From Rhodanobacter sp. FW104-R8 (GTDB taxonomy: Bacteria > Pseudomonadota > Gammaproteobacteria > Xanthomonadales > Rhodanobacteraceae): 58,101 bases of DNA. Positions 8,715 through 16,724 of the stretch are shown here, piece after piece; the stretch's first letter is position 1, and every line of letters starts with the position of its first letter. The notes beneath the pieces were generated by a model. It was not told where the DNA came from. It made no database searches and saw only the letters and a list, made by a program, of their open reading frames with translations. The translations under genes were made by a program, and so were the position numbers. Location of the stretch: assembly GCF_001617365.1 (NCBI RefSeq), contig NZ_LVJR01000003.1, positions 1-58,101 of the forward strand, in the 5' to 3' direction.

Positions 8715-9272
8715 GTGAGCGCCGGCAGCCCCGCCGCACGCGAGGAACTCAACGAGCTGTTGATTCGTGCAGGCCGCGGCGACCAACAGGCATTCGCGGC
8801 GCTGTACCAACGCACCTCGTCGAAATTGTTCGGCGTGTGCCTGCGCATGCTGCGCGAACGCGGCGAAGCCGAAGAAGTGCTGCAGGAAACCTATATCGCG
8901 GTGTGGCGCCGCGCCGCCAGTTTCGACGACGGCAAGGCGAGCGCGATCACCTGGCTGGTAACGCTTGCGCGGAACAAGGCGATCGATCGGCTGCGCCAGC
9001 ATCGCGAGGAACAACTGGACCCGCTGCAGCTGGAAGAAACCGCCGACGGCCAACCCACGCCGGCCGCCGACGCCGAAACCAGCCAGGAGCACCAGCGCCT
9101 GCAACGATGCCTGGATGCGCTGGAACCGCGCCAGCGCAGCGCCGTGCGTGAAGCCTTTTTCACCGGCGCGACGTATAACGAACTGGCGGCGCGCTGCCGG
9201 ATACCGCTGGGCACCATGAAAAGCTGGATCCGCCGCAGCCTGCTGCAATTGCGCACGTGCCTGGAGCAATGA
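8715..9272 (+). CDS. ECF-type RNA polymerase sigma factor (SigK-like)
   Basis: A 185-aa sigma-70 family protein of the extracytoplasmic-function group. Region 2 (about residues 15-85) includes DQQAFAALYQRTSSKLFGVCLRML and the -10-recognition stretch ASAITWLVTLARNKAIDRLR. Region 4 (about 130-180) contains the helix-turn-helix TYNELAARCRIPLGTMKSWIRRSLLQLR. The chosen GTG at 8715 gives a normal length; an in-frame ATG at 8638 would add an unconserved tail. The stop overlaps the start of the anti-sigma gene (ATGA), so the two are translationally coupled. The partner is RskA-like, hence the SigK-like label. Confidence 0.9.
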   Translation: MSAGSPAAREELNELLIRAGRGDQQAFAALYQRTSSKLFGVCLRMLRERGEAEEVLQETYIAVWRRAASFDDGKASAITWLVTLARNKAIDRLRQHREEQLDPLQLEETADGQPTPAADAETSQEHQRLQRCLDALEPRQRSAVREAFFTGATYNELAARCRIPLGTMKSWIRRSLLQLRTCLEQ

Positions 9273-9994
9273 ACACACCCGCCGACCACCGCGACGACGA
9301 CCTGCGCCATGCCGAGTACGTGCTCGGCGTGCTGGATGCCGCTGCGCGCGCAGCGGTGGAGCGGGAAATCCGCGACGACCCGCAGGCCGCCGCCGCGGTC
9401 GCCGCGTGGCAACGCCGTCTGGCGCCGCTCGCCGACGAAGTCGAGGCGAGCACTCCGGCACCTTATGTCTGGGCACGGATCCACGATGCGCTGCAGCTCG
9501 CTGCGCCGGCGGCGCCACGACCGCGCCCCAGCCTGTGGAACAACCTGCACCTGTGGCGCTGGCTCGGCCTCGGCGCCAGCGTGGTGGCGGCGGCCAGCGT
9601 GGTGGTCATGCTGGTGCAACCGCACCGGGCGGCCGTGCCAACCACGACCCGTGCCGGCTACATGGCCGCTGCCATCGAACAGGACAACGGCGTCACCGGC
9701 TGGACCGCCACGATGGACCTGCAGCACGCAAGGATGATCGTGGTGCCGGCCACACCGGTTGCGTTTGCGCCGGGACGCACGCCCCAGTTGTGGCTGATCC
9801 CGCCGGGGGAGAAGCCCATTTCGCTGGGGGTGATCGCGCGCGACAGACCCACGTCCATCGCGTTGCGCGCCGATCTGCTCGCGCGCCTCGATACCAGGGC
9901 CCTGCTGGCCGTTTCGGTGGAACCGAGCGGCGGCTCACCCACCGGCCAGCCCACCGGCCCGGTGGTGGCCAAGGGCGCGATCGGCGGCGCCTGA
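9269..9994 (+). CDS. anti-sigma factor, RskA-like, membrane-anchored
   Basis: A 241-aa membrane protein. The short cytoplasmic N-terminus (RHAEYVLGVLDAAARAAVEREI) is the sigma-binding domain of the RskA family. One transmembrane helix lies around residues 86-106 (WLGLGASVVAAASVVVMLV). The extracytoplasmic domain ends with the RskA C-terminal pattern TPQLWLIPPGEKPISLGVI and VSVEPSGGSPTGQPTGPVVAKG. Such proteins hold the cognate ECF factor at the membrane until regulated proteolysis frees it. It overlaps the sigma gene by four bases. The signal is unknown. Confidence 0.9.
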   Translation: MNTPADHRDDDLRHAEYVLGVLDAAARAAVEREIRDDPQAAAAVAAWQRRLAPLADEVEASTPAPYVWARIHDALQLAAPAAPRPRPSLWNNLHLWRWLGLGASVVAAASVVVMLVQPHRAAVPTTTRAGYMAAAIEQDNGVTGWTATMDLQHARMIVVPATPVAFAPGRTPQLWLIPPGEKPISLGVIARDRPTSIALRADLLARLDTRALLAVSVEPSGGSPTGQPTGPVVAKGAIGGA

Positions 9995-10047
9995 CCTCAC
10001 GGTTGCGCACCGGGCCGTCGCCGGCTGCGTCTTTTTTCGTTCCGCCT

Positions 10048-10076
10048 GCATCCGGCGACATCGCCGCCCCGTATCT
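10048..10076 (+). promoter_or_regulatory. candidate ECF (SigK-type) promoter for the fasciclin gene
   Basis: GCATCC at 10048-10053 is separated by 17 bases from GTATCT at 10071-10076. This resembles the mycobacterial SigK promoter as I recall it (CCATCC, 16-17 bases, ending in ATCT). It lies 45 bases before the fasciclin start and in the only gap between that gene and the sigma/anti-sigma pair. Identification is by eye. Confidence 0.35.
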
Positions 10077-10120
10077 CCATGCGCTTCCGATCCGCGAAGC
10101 GGACACCACTGGAGAACACG

Positions 10121-10705
10121 ATGAAGATCCAACAGCACATGCACACCCTTGCCATCGGCCTGGCGCTGGCATTGACCGCGGCGGCCGTGACGCCGATCGC
10201 CATGGCCGGCCCGATGAGCATGGAGAAAACCGTCATGGTCGGTGGCGCGGCCATGTACCCGTCGAAGAACATCATCCAGAACGCGGTCAACTCGAAGGAT
10301 CACACCACCCTGGTCGCCGCGGTGAAGGCCGCCGGCCTCGTCGACACGCTGTCGGGCCCCGGTCCGTTCACCGTGTTCGCGCCGACCGACGAGGCGTTCG
10401 CCGCCCTGCCCGCCGGTACCGTCGACAACCTGCTGAAACCGGAGAACAAGGCCACGCTCGCCAAGATCCTCACCTACCACGTCGTGGCCGGCCGCCTGAC
10501 CGCGCACGACCTGGCGGCCAAGGTCGCCGCCAGTGGCGGCAAGGCCAGGCTGAAGACCGTCGAGGGCGACTGGATCACCGCGAGCAGGGACGGCGACGGC
10601 TGGGCGCTCACCGACGACAAGGGCAACGTCGCCCACGTCAGCATCGGCGACGTGATGCAGTCCAACGGCGTGATCCACGTGATCGACAAGGTACTGATGC
10701 CGTAG
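10121..10705 (+). CDS. exported fasciclin (FAS1) domain protein
   Basis: A 194-aa protein with a signal peptide (hydrophobic about residues 10-25, ending AMAG) and a single FAS1 domain. The diagnostic boxes are LVAAVKAAGLVDTLSGPGPFTVFAPTDEAF-like H1 region and the C-terminal VMQSNGVIHVIDKVLMP H2 region, with the YH motif in LTYHVVAGRL. FAS1 domains act in adhesion or as small secreted proteins. GGAG precedes the ATG at 10121. In mycobacteria the SigK/RskA pair controls the fasciclin proteins MPT70/MPT83; the same three-gene order here suggests this is the regulated product. Confidence 0.92.
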   Translation: MKIQQHMHTLAIGLALALTAAAVTPIAMAGPMSMEKTVMVGGAAMYPSKNIIQNAVNSKDHTTLVAAVKAAGLVDTLSGPGPFTVFAPTDEAFAALPAGTVDNLLKPENKATLAKILTYHVVAGRLTAHDLAAKVAASGGKARLKTVEGDWITASRDGDGWALTDDKGNVAHVSIGDVMQSNGVIHVIDKVLMP

Positions 10706-10720
10706 GCCCGGCATGTCGCC

Positions 10721-10754
10721 AGCCGCCCGGCTTCCCGCCAGGGCGGCTTTTTTT
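10721..10754 (+). terminator. intrinsic terminator after the fasciclin gene
   Basis: Perfect 8-bp stem AGCCGCCC (10721-10728) with GGGCGGCT (10741-10748), loop of 12, followed by a run of seven T. It ends the sigma/anti-sigma/fasciclin unit 15 bases past the stop. Confidence 0.88.
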
Positions 10755-10804
10755 GCAGTTGCGGCAGCGCTATGGTGTTCGCCACTTTTCCGGGAACCGC
10801 CACC

Positions 10805-11326
10805 ATGGCCTTGCTGCCGCCCATCGACCTGCAGCGCTGGATCGACGAGCACCGCCACCTGCTGAAGCCGCCGGTGGGCAACAAGTGCATCGTCGACGGC
10901 GACTTCATCGTCATGATCGTGGGCGGTCCCAACGCGCGCACCGACTACCACCACGACGAAGGCCCGGAGTTTTTCTACCAGATCGAGGGCGAGATGGTGC
11001 TGAAGGTGCAGGACGAGGGCCACGCGCGCGACATCCCGATCCGCGCCGGCGAGATGTTCTACCTGCCGCCGCGCGTGCCGCATTCGCCGCAGCGCATGCC
11101 GGCGTCGATCGGGCTGGTGATCGAGCGCCGCCGCACCGCCGGCGAAAAGGACGGCCTGCTGTGGTTCTGCGAGCGCTGCAACCACCAGCTGTACGAGGAA
11201 TACTTCGTGCTCGACAGCATCGAGCACGATTTCCCGCCGGTGTTCGACCGCTTCTACGGCTCGCGCGAATCGCGCACCTGTAGCGCCTGCGGCCACCTCA
11301 ACCCCGCGCCGGCGAAGTACCTGTAG
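10805..11326 (+). CDS. nbaC: 3-hydroxyanthranilate 3,4-dioxygenase
   Basis: Iron-dependent cupin enzyme that opens the ring of 3-hydroxyanthranilate in the kynurenine route from tryptophan to quinolinate/NAD. The 173-aa length matches the bacterial form. The iron ligands are in [15 protein letters not shown] and the second cupin motif includes [12 protein letters not shown]. The C-terminus has the extra rubredoxin-like metal site CERC...CSAC of bacterial homologues. The ATG at 10805 follows the terminator of the preceding unit, so it has its own promoter. No other kynurenine-pathway gene is in the window. Its TAG stop is part of a REP element. Confidence 0.93.
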   Translation: MALLPPIDLQRWIDEHRHLLKPPVGNKCIVDGDFIVMIVGGPNARTDYHHDEGPEFFYQIEGEMVLKVQDEGHARDIPIRAGEMFYLPPRVPHSPQRMPASIGLVIERRRTAGEKDGLLWFCERCNHQLYEEYFVLDSIEHDFPPVFDRFYGSRESRTCSACGHLNPAPAKYL

Positions 11327-11421
11327 GAGCGCAGCCTGTCCGCAAGGGACTTCCTTCGGTCGTGCGCGATGCTCTGATGTCGATCAGAGCCAGGAGCATC
11401 GCGGACAGGCTGCGCTCCTAC
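11323..11421. repeat. pair of inverted GTAG-headed REP elements (copy 2)
   Basis: Left arm GTAGGAGCGCAGCCTGTCCGC (21 bases in all, 11323-11343) is mirrored by GCATC plus its complement at 11396-11421. The left GTAG holds the stop of nbaC and the right, on the minus strand, holds the stop of the NUDIX gene. The element therefore exactly fills the space between two convergent genes and can fold into one long hairpin. Confidence 0.83.
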
Positions 11422-11969
11422 AGCAAGCGCCCCAACCACTTGCGCGCCATGCGCCGCAACGAGGGGTCGAGGCCGTCGTCGGCAGCCACGTCTCTCACTG
11501 CCCGCCACGCCAGCGCACGGGATTCCTGGTTGATCGTGAAGCGCTCGTCCGCTCCCGCGCGCACCACATGACGCACGTCGTAATGCCAGTGTCCAGGTTC
11601 GTTCGCACGGGCCGCGATGCGGTGCCGGTCGAGGTCGAAGACGCCGCCTTCGATGCGCAGGCCAGCCACGCCGGTTTCCTCCTGCGCCTCGCGCAATGCC
11701 ACCCGCGCCAGGTCCGCGTCGCCATCGGCATGGCCGCCCGGCTGCAGCCAGCGATCCAGCTTGCGGTGGTGCATCAGCAACACGCGCTCGCCATCCGCAC
11801 TCACCAGCCAGGCCGAGCCGGTGAAGTGGCCCACGGCATGGCTGCGTTCGAACACCGCTGCGTGCGAGGCGAGGAAAACATCGAAGTCGGCAACCACCTC
11901 GAACTCCTCCGGATGGCGTGCGAGATAGTCGTCCAGCGCAGCGGCAAGTGGGGGAAGAATGGGAGACAT
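11418..11969 (-). CDS. NUDIX hydrolase
   Basis: A 183-aa hydrolase of nucleoside diphosphates linked to another moiety. The Nudix box lies at about residues 78-100 and reads GGHADGDADL then ALREAQEETG; the catalytic REAQEE core is intact, while the first conserved Glu of the box is Ala here. An N-terminal helical region of about 45 residues precedes the fold. Substrate cannot be predicted. It is convergent with nbaC, and its TAG stop falls in the right unit of REP copy 2. Confidence 0.88.
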   Translation of the reverse strand: MSPILPPLAAALDDYLARHPEEFEVVADFDVFLASHAAVFERSHAVGHFTGSAWLVSADGERVLLMHHRKLDRWLQPGGHADGDADLARVALREAQEETGVAGLRIEGGVFDLDRHRIAARANEPGHWHYDVRHVVRAGADERFTINQESRALAWRAVRDVAADDGLDPSLRRMARKWLGRLL

Positions 11970-12131
11970 GACTTGTGGCAGGGGATGCGGGGGGCCTCGT
12001 CGATTCTAGCTGCATCGCAACTTGTACCCCTCCAGACGCTCCGCTATGGTTGGCCGTCCGTCGGCTCTCGCGTCCATCTTCGTCGCGTTTTTGTTCGAGC
12101 GCGACGTCGTCGTTTCCCGGGGAGCCACTGC

Positions 12132-13616
12132 ATGCTGTTCAAGCGCATCAAGCCGATCGACCAGATCATCGCCACGGCCGAGAAGAAGAGCCTCACCCGC
12201 CAGCTCGGCGCCTTCCAGCTCACCATGCTCGGCATCGGCGCGATCATCGGCACCGGCATCTTCGTGCTCACCGCGGAAGCGGGCCAGAAGGCCGGCCCCG
12301 GCATGATGGTTTCCTTCGTGATCGCGGCAGTGGTCTGTGCGCTCGCCGCGCTCGCCTACGCCGAGCTGGCTTCGATGGTGCCGGTGGCCGGCTCGGCCTA
12401 CACCTATACCTACGGCGTGCTCGGCGAGAGCGCCGCCTGGGTGGTGGGCTGGGCGCTGGTGCTGGAATACACCATCGCGGCGAGCACGGTCTGCGTGGGC
12501 TGGGCCGGCTACGTCAACGGACTGCTGGCCCATGCCGGCTACGGCCTGCCCACGTTCCTGCGCGTGGGACCCATGGACGGCGGCAGCTTCAACCTGCTGG
12601 CCTGCCTGATCGGCCTGGCCGTCACCTTTCTGCTGGTGATCGGCACCTCGAAGTCGGCCAAGGTCAACACCGTGCTGGTGCTGATCAAGATCACCGCACT
12701 GATCGTCTTCATCTTCATCGCGCTGCCGGCGGTGAAGGATCCGAACTTCAAGCCCTTCGTTCCCAATGGCTGGGGCAGCCCGATGGGTGGCCTCGGCGTG
12801 CTCGGCGCAGCAGCCTCCATCGTCTTCGCCTACATCGGTTTCGATGCCGTCTCCACCGCGGCCGAGGAAACCAAGAACCCGAACCGCAACATCCCGATCG
12901 GCCTGATCGGCTCGCTGGGCGTGTGCACCGTCTTCTACCTGCTGGTGAGCTACGCCGCGGTGGGATCGGTGGGGGCGCAGCCCATGCTGGGCCCGGACGG
13001 CGCGGCGCTGCAACCCGGCACCCCGGAATTCGCGGCAGCCTGCCAGAGTTCGCAGGCGCTGGTGTGCAGCAAGGAGGCGCTGGCCCACGTGCTGCGCCTG
13101 CTCCACCACGACCAGCTGGGCAACCTGATCGGCTTCGCCGCCAGCATCGCGCTGCCGTCGGTGATCCTCACCATGACTTACGGCCAGACGCGCATCTTCT
13201 TCACCATGGCGCGCGACGGCCTGCTGCCGGGCTCGCTGGCGAAGATCCATCCGCGCTTCCATACGCCCCACGTCATCACCCTGATTACCGGCACCTTCGT
13301 CTCGCTGTTCGGCGCGCTGTTCCCGGTGGGCATCCTGGCCGACATCACCAATTCGGGCACGCTGTTCGCGTTCATGATGGTGGCGCTGGGCGTGCTGATC
13401 CTGCGCCGCACCCAGCCCGACCGCCCGCGCCCGTTCCGCACCCCGCTGCCGTGGCTGGTTTGCCCGCTGGCCGTGATCGGCTGCCTGCTGCTGTTCCTCA
13501 ACCTGTCCGAGAAGGCCATCGCCACCTTCTTCGTGTGGGGCACCATCGGTCTGGTGGTCTACCTCCTGTACGGCTACCGCAAGAGCAACCTGGCCCGCGG
13601 TATCGAGTCGGACTGA
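12132..13616 (+). CDS. APC-superfamily amino acid permease (first of tandem pair)
   Basis: A 494-aa inner-membrane transporter with about 12 hydrophobic segments. The consensus substrate-site motif MLGIGAIIGTGIFVLTA is in TM1 and the FAYIGFDAVSTAAEETKNPNRNIP block is in TM6 and the following loop; both are typical of the cationic amino acid transporter branch (YfnA/CAT-like). The TM1 unwound helix GIGAIIGTG indicates amino-acid binding. A longer loop near residue 300 holds two Cys. The ATG at 12132 follows GGAG. The next gene is a paralogue, suggesting duplication and specialisation; substrate is uncertain. Confidence 0.9.
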   Translation: MLFKRIKPIDQIIATAEKKSLTRQLGAFQLTMLGIGAIIGTGIFVLTAEAGQKAGPGMMVSFVIAAVVCALAALAYAELASMVPVAGSAYTYTYGVLGESAAWVVGWALVLEYTIAASTVCVGWAGYVNGLLAHAGYGLPTFLRVGPMDGGSFNLLACLIGLAVTFLLVIGTSKSAKVNTVLVLIKITALIVFIFIALPAVKDPNFKPFVPNGWGSPMGGLGVLGAAASIVFAYIGFDAVSTAAEETKNPNRNIPIGLIGSLGVCTVFYLLVSYAAVGSVGAQPMLGPDGAALQPGTPEFAAACQSSQALVCSKEALAHVLRLLHHDQLGNLIGFAASIALPSVILTMTYGQTRIFFTMARDGLLPGSLAKIHPRFHTPHVITLITGTFVSLFGALFPVGILADITNSGTLFAFMMVALGVLILRRTQPDRPRPFRTPLPWLVCPLAVIGCLLLFLNLSEKAIATFFVWGTIGLVVYLLYGYRKSNLARGIESD

Positions 13617-13685
13617 TCTTGCGCCCGTGAACCGCCACGCCACCGGCACGACGCGTGTCGTGCCGTCTTCACGCCCGGAAGCCCC

Positions 13686-15164
13686 ATGCTCAAGCAACTG
13701 CTCGCCCGCAAGACCGATTTCAACGAACCCGACGACACGCACGGCCCCACGCTGCGCCGTACCCTCGGACCCTGGGGCCTGACCGCCCTCGGCATCGGCG
13801 CGGTGATCGGCGGTGGCATCTTCGTGATCACCGGCCAGGCGGCGGCCGACCATGCCGGGCCGGCGGTGATCCTGTCCTTCATCCTGGCGGCGATCTGCAG
13901 CACGTTCACCGCGCTGTGCTACGCCGAGTTCGCCACGCTGATCCCGGTTTCCGGCAGCGCCTACTCCTACGCCTATGCCACCCTGGGCGAGCTGATGGCC
14001 TGGTTCATCGGCTGGAACCTGGTGCTGGAATACGGCGTGTCCGCCTCCGCGGTGGCGGTGAGCTGGACCGGCTACTTCCTCAGCCTGCTCGACCACGTCG
14101 GGCATGCCTTCAACATGGACCTGAGCCTGCCCACGGCGCTGACCCGGGCGCCGCTGGCGTTCACCGCCGACCACCACCTGGTTGCCACCGGGGCGCTGTT
14201 GAACCTGCCGGCAGTGGTGCTGATCATGCTGCTGACCTGGATCTGCTACGTCGGCATCCGCGAGTCGAGCCTGGCCAACGCCGCGATGGTGGCGCTCAAG
14301 GTCGGCCTCATCACCCTGGTGATCGTGGTCGGCTGGCGCTACGTCGACCCGTCCAACTGGCACCCGTTCGTGCCCGAGTCGCAGGGCCACTACAAGTACG
14401 GCTGGGACGGCGTGCTGCGCGGCGCGGCGATGGTGTTCTTCGCCTACATCGGCTTCGAAGCCACCTCGGTGGCCGCGCAGGAGTCGCGCAACCCGCAGCG
14501 CGACCTGCCGATCGGCATCCTCGCCTCGCTGGCGATCTGCACCGTGCTGTACATCGCGATGGCCGCGGTGATGACCGGCCTGACCTCGTACACCCTGCTC
14601 GGCACCGACGAGCCGGTGGTGACTGCCCTGCACGGGCATCCGCAACTGGAATGGCTGCGCTGGCTGGTGGAGGTCGGCGCGCTGCTCGGCCTGTCGTCGG
14701 TGGTGCTGGTGATGGTCATCGCGCAGCCGCGCATCTTCATGATCATGGGCCGCGACGGCATGCTGCCGAAGGTATTCACCCGGATCCACCCGCGCTACCG
14801 CACGCCGCACCTCAACACGCTGATCACCGGTGCCGGCATCTCCCTGCTCGCGGCGGTCTTTCCGCTGGACGTGCTGGGCGACCTGGTGTCGATGGGCACG
14901 CTGATCGCGTTCATCGCCGTCTGCGCCGGCGTGTGGATCCTGCGGCATACCCGGCCGGAGCTGCCGCGCACCTTCCGCGTGCCGTTCGCGCCGGTGATCT
15001 GCACGCTCGGCATCCTCAGCTGCCTCGCCCTGCTGTCCACCATGGCCTGGTACAACTGGACGCTGATGGTGGTCTGGACGTTCATCGGCCTGCTGGTCTA
15101 TTTCGGCTACAGCCTCCGGCACAGCCACCTGCGCGGCGCGGCAACGGACGCCACCTCGCCCTGA
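13686..15164 (+). CDS. APC-superfamily amino acid permease (second of tandem pair)
   Basis: A 492-aa paralogue of the preceding permease, with the same landmarks: TALGIGAVIGGGIFVITG in TM1 and FFAYIGFEATSVAAQESRNPQRDLP in the TM6 region. It begins 69 bases after the first permease, so both may be co-transcribed. The extra hydrophilic loop after TM4 (about residues 140-180) distinguishes it from its neighbour. It probably imports a different amino acid. The gene is followed by the AT-rich gap. Confidence 0.9.
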   Translation: MLKQLLARKTDFNEPDDTHGPTLRRTLGPWGLTALGIGAVIGGGIFVITGQAAADHAGPAVILSFILAAICSTFTALCYAEFATLIPVSGSAYSYAYATLGELMAWFIGWNLVLEYGVSASAVAVSWTGYFLSLLDHVGHAFNMDLSLPTALTRAPLAFTADHHLVATGALLNLPAVVLIMLLTWICYVGIRESSLANAAMVALKVGLITLVIVVGWRYVDPSNWHPFVPESQGHYKYGWDGVLRGAAMVFFAYIGFEATSVAAQESRNPQRDLPIGILASLAICTVLYIAMAAVMTGLTSYTLLGTDEPVVTALHGHPQLEWLRWLVEVGALLGLSSVVLVMVIAQPRIFMIMGRDGMLPKVFTRIHPRYRTPHLNTLITGAGISLLAAVFPLDVLGDLVSMGTLIAFIAVCAGVWILRHTRPELPRTFRVPFAPVICTLGILSCLALLSTMAWYNWTLMVVWTFIGLLVYFGYSLRHSHLRGAATDATSP

Positions 15165-15530
15165 CGCATAATTTCGTCGAATATCGTCGAAAAAACGCCA
15201 TTTACCGACAGGTGTCGGGAATGATGCTTATCCGCAGGAACTGCAAAAATTTTCGGGAAATCTCGAAATCAATGGAATATTTCTTTATATTTCAAGGTGT
15301 TAACGAGAATTTTCCAAGAGAAATCCCGGGATCGGTCGCCCATTCGGCGAACTCGGGAGTATCATCCTCAGTCCGCGGGTTGATCACTTGGCAGTGGGCC
15401 CCGGATCGCGGCTCGGCGCGTCAGGTGGGTAGCTCCTCGACCTGATGTGTCCGGGCCGCACTTTTGTCTGCGCACCGGACTGCATCACGCCCCACCAGGC
15501 CGCCTCTTCCGGAACACGACAACAAAAAGG
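15165..15530. other. AT-rich non-coding stretch, unexplained
   Basis: Between the second permease and the HiPIP there are about 410 bases without a convincing gene. From about 15165 to 15330 the composition is strikingly AT-rich for this window (for example AAAAATTTT, TTTCTTTATATTTCAAGG), then returns to high GC. A 74-codon reading frame at 15221-15445 has no recognisable motif or ribosome binding site. Possible contents are a small RNA, regulatory DNA for the HiPIP on the far side, or remains of acquired DNA. Confidence 0.5.
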
Positions 15531-15550
15531 CCGGCGATGAGCCGGCCTTT
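15524..15550 (-). terminator. intrinsic terminator after the HiPIP gene
   Basis: Stem AAAGGCCGGC/GCCGGCCTTT with a 5-base loop (15526-15550). On the minus strand it is followed by a run of T (AAAAA at 15524-15528 on the plus strand). It lies 26 bases beyond the HiPIP stop. Confidence 0.85.
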
Positions 15551-15575
15551 CCATGCGATTCGCGGCAAGGTGTGA

Positions 15576-15908
15576 TCAGGCTTTCTTCGGCGTGTGCGAC
15601 ACGCACCAGCCCTTCGCATTCACCGACTTGCCCGGGAACAGCTGGCACGGACCGCGACCGGTGGCGCCGCCCGTGTAGAACTGGCAATTGGTGCAGTCGT
15701 CGCCGGCCTTGTACTTCGCGTTGGTGGTCTTGGTGGCGTCTTCCACATAGCCCAGTGCCTTCGCGGTCGGATCCGACTCGCTCACCGGCGGCAGGTCCGC
15801 CGCCCGCGCAAAGCGCGGCAAACCACCCATCACCACGGCTGCCGCCGTGGTGCCGGCGGCCACCTTGAGGAACCGGCGACGCGATTCGACATCTTGTTCT
15901 TTCGACAT
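15576..15908 (-). CDS. high-potential iron-sulfur protein (HiPIP)
   Basis: Small periplasmic electron carrier with one [4Fe-4S] cluster. The 110-aa precursor has a twin-arginine signal (ESRRRFLKVAAGTTAAAVVMGG), needed because the cluster is inserted before export. The mature part carries the four-Cys pattern CTNCQFY...GPCQLFP...GWCVS of HiPIPs and the conserved AKALGY segment. The start at 15908 follows GAGGC upstream of the ATG. HiPIPs donate electrons to photosynthetic reaction centres or terminal oxidases; in this lineage respiratory use is likely. Confidence 0.94.
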   Translation of the reverse strand: MSKEQDVESRRRFLKVAAGTTAAAVVMGGLPRFARAADLPPVSESDPTAKALGYVEDATKTTNAKYKAGDDCTNCQFYTGGATGRGPCQLFPGKSVNAKGWCVSHTPKKA

Positions 15909-16040
15909 GGGCAAGCCTCCGTCGTGATCTGTCCGGCACACCCTGCACCGGATTCGCGCCGATGTTACGCCCGCCATGTCAATTTTTCCTGACTTGCGAG
16001 AATGGCTCTCATTCCTGTCGGGCCGCAGATCGGCGCATGG

Positions 16041-16069
16041 TATAGTCCAAGCTCATTTGGACGTCCAAA
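16041..16069 (+). promoter_or_regulatory. mtn promoter region with a perfect 14-bp palindrome
   Basis: TATAGT at 16041-16046 resembles a -10 box. Ten bases on lies the perfect palindrome TTTGGACGTCCAAA (16056-16069), and TCCAA at 16045-16049 forms a further inverted repeat with its left half. The palindrome would cover the transcription start and ends 4 bases before the mtnB ATG, a position suited to repression. Its GACGTC core recalls methionine-type operators (MetJ box AGACGTCT). Xanthomonadales are known to use the ArsR-type regulator SamR for methionine genes, but I cannot confirm its motif. Confidence 0.6.
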
Positions 16070-16073
16070 CTGC

Positions 16074-16724
16074 ATGAGCCAGACCCTGCCCTCCGCCGTT
16101 CCCGCCAGCCTGTTCGAGCAACGCGCCGACGCCATCGCCGAGGCCGCACGCGAGTTGTCGGCGCTGGGCTGGACGCCGGCAACCAGCAGCAACTTCTCGA
16201 TGCGGGTCGATGCCGATCACGCGGCGATCACCGTCTCGGGCAAGCACAAGGGACGGCTGGGCCGCGACGACATCATGCTGATCGACCTGGACGGCAATCC
16301 GGTCGGCACCGACGCCCGCCCCAGCGCCGAAACGGCGCTGCACACCCAGATCTACCGGCGCTGGCCGGAGGTGAACGCGGTGCTGCATACCCATTCGCAC
16401 GTGCAGAGCGTAGCCTCGCGGCTGTTCGCCGGCGGCGGTGTGATCCGGCTGCAGGGCTGGGAGCTGCAGAAGGCGATCACGGGCTACCACACCCACGAGA
16501 GCGTGCTGGAGATCCCGGTGTTCCCGAACACCCAGCGCATGCCCGAACTGGTGGCCCGGGTCGACGCCTGGCTGGACGCGGGCAAGCCGTTGCACGCCTA
16601 CCTGATCGACGGCCACGGCATCTACACCTGGGGCCGCGACATGGCCGAGACCCGGCGCCACCTGGAAGCGCTGGAGTTCCTGCTCGGCTGCGAACTTGAC
16701 CTGAAAAGACTGAGGGCATCATGA
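16074..16724 (+). CDS. mtnB: methylthioribulose-1-phosphate dehydratase
   Basis: Class II aldolase-fold zinc enzyme of the methionine salvage pathway. It dehydrates 5-methylthioribulose-1-phosphate. The 216-aa protein has [13 protein letters not shown] near the N-terminus, the zinc-binding LHTHSHVQS with a further His in DGHGIYTWG, and the [11 protein letters not shown] block of the MtnB family. The ATG at 16074 lies just after the operator palindrome; there is no clear Shine-Dalgarno, so the leader is very short. It overlaps mtnD by four bases (ATGA). Confidence 0.95.
   Translation: MSQTLPSAVPASLFEQRADAIAEAARELSALGWTPATSSNFSMRVDADHAAITVSGKHKGRLGRDDIMLIDLDGNPVGTDARPSAETALHTQIYRRWPEVNAVLHTHSHVQSVASRLFAGGGVIRLQGWELQKAITGYHTHESVLEIPVFPNTQRMPELVARVDAWLDAGKPLHAYLIDGHGIYTWGRDMAETRRHLEALEFLLGCELDLKRLRAS

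Noticed and set aside
12006..15128. Very long minus-strand open frame (over 1000 codons) opposite the two permeases
   Set aside because: Composition-driven shadow of two clear permease genes; Arg/Gln/His/Asp-rich with no domain.
15221..15445. 74-codon plus-strand frame in the AT-rich gap
   Set aside because: No ribosome binding site, motif or coding bias; crosses a composition boundary.
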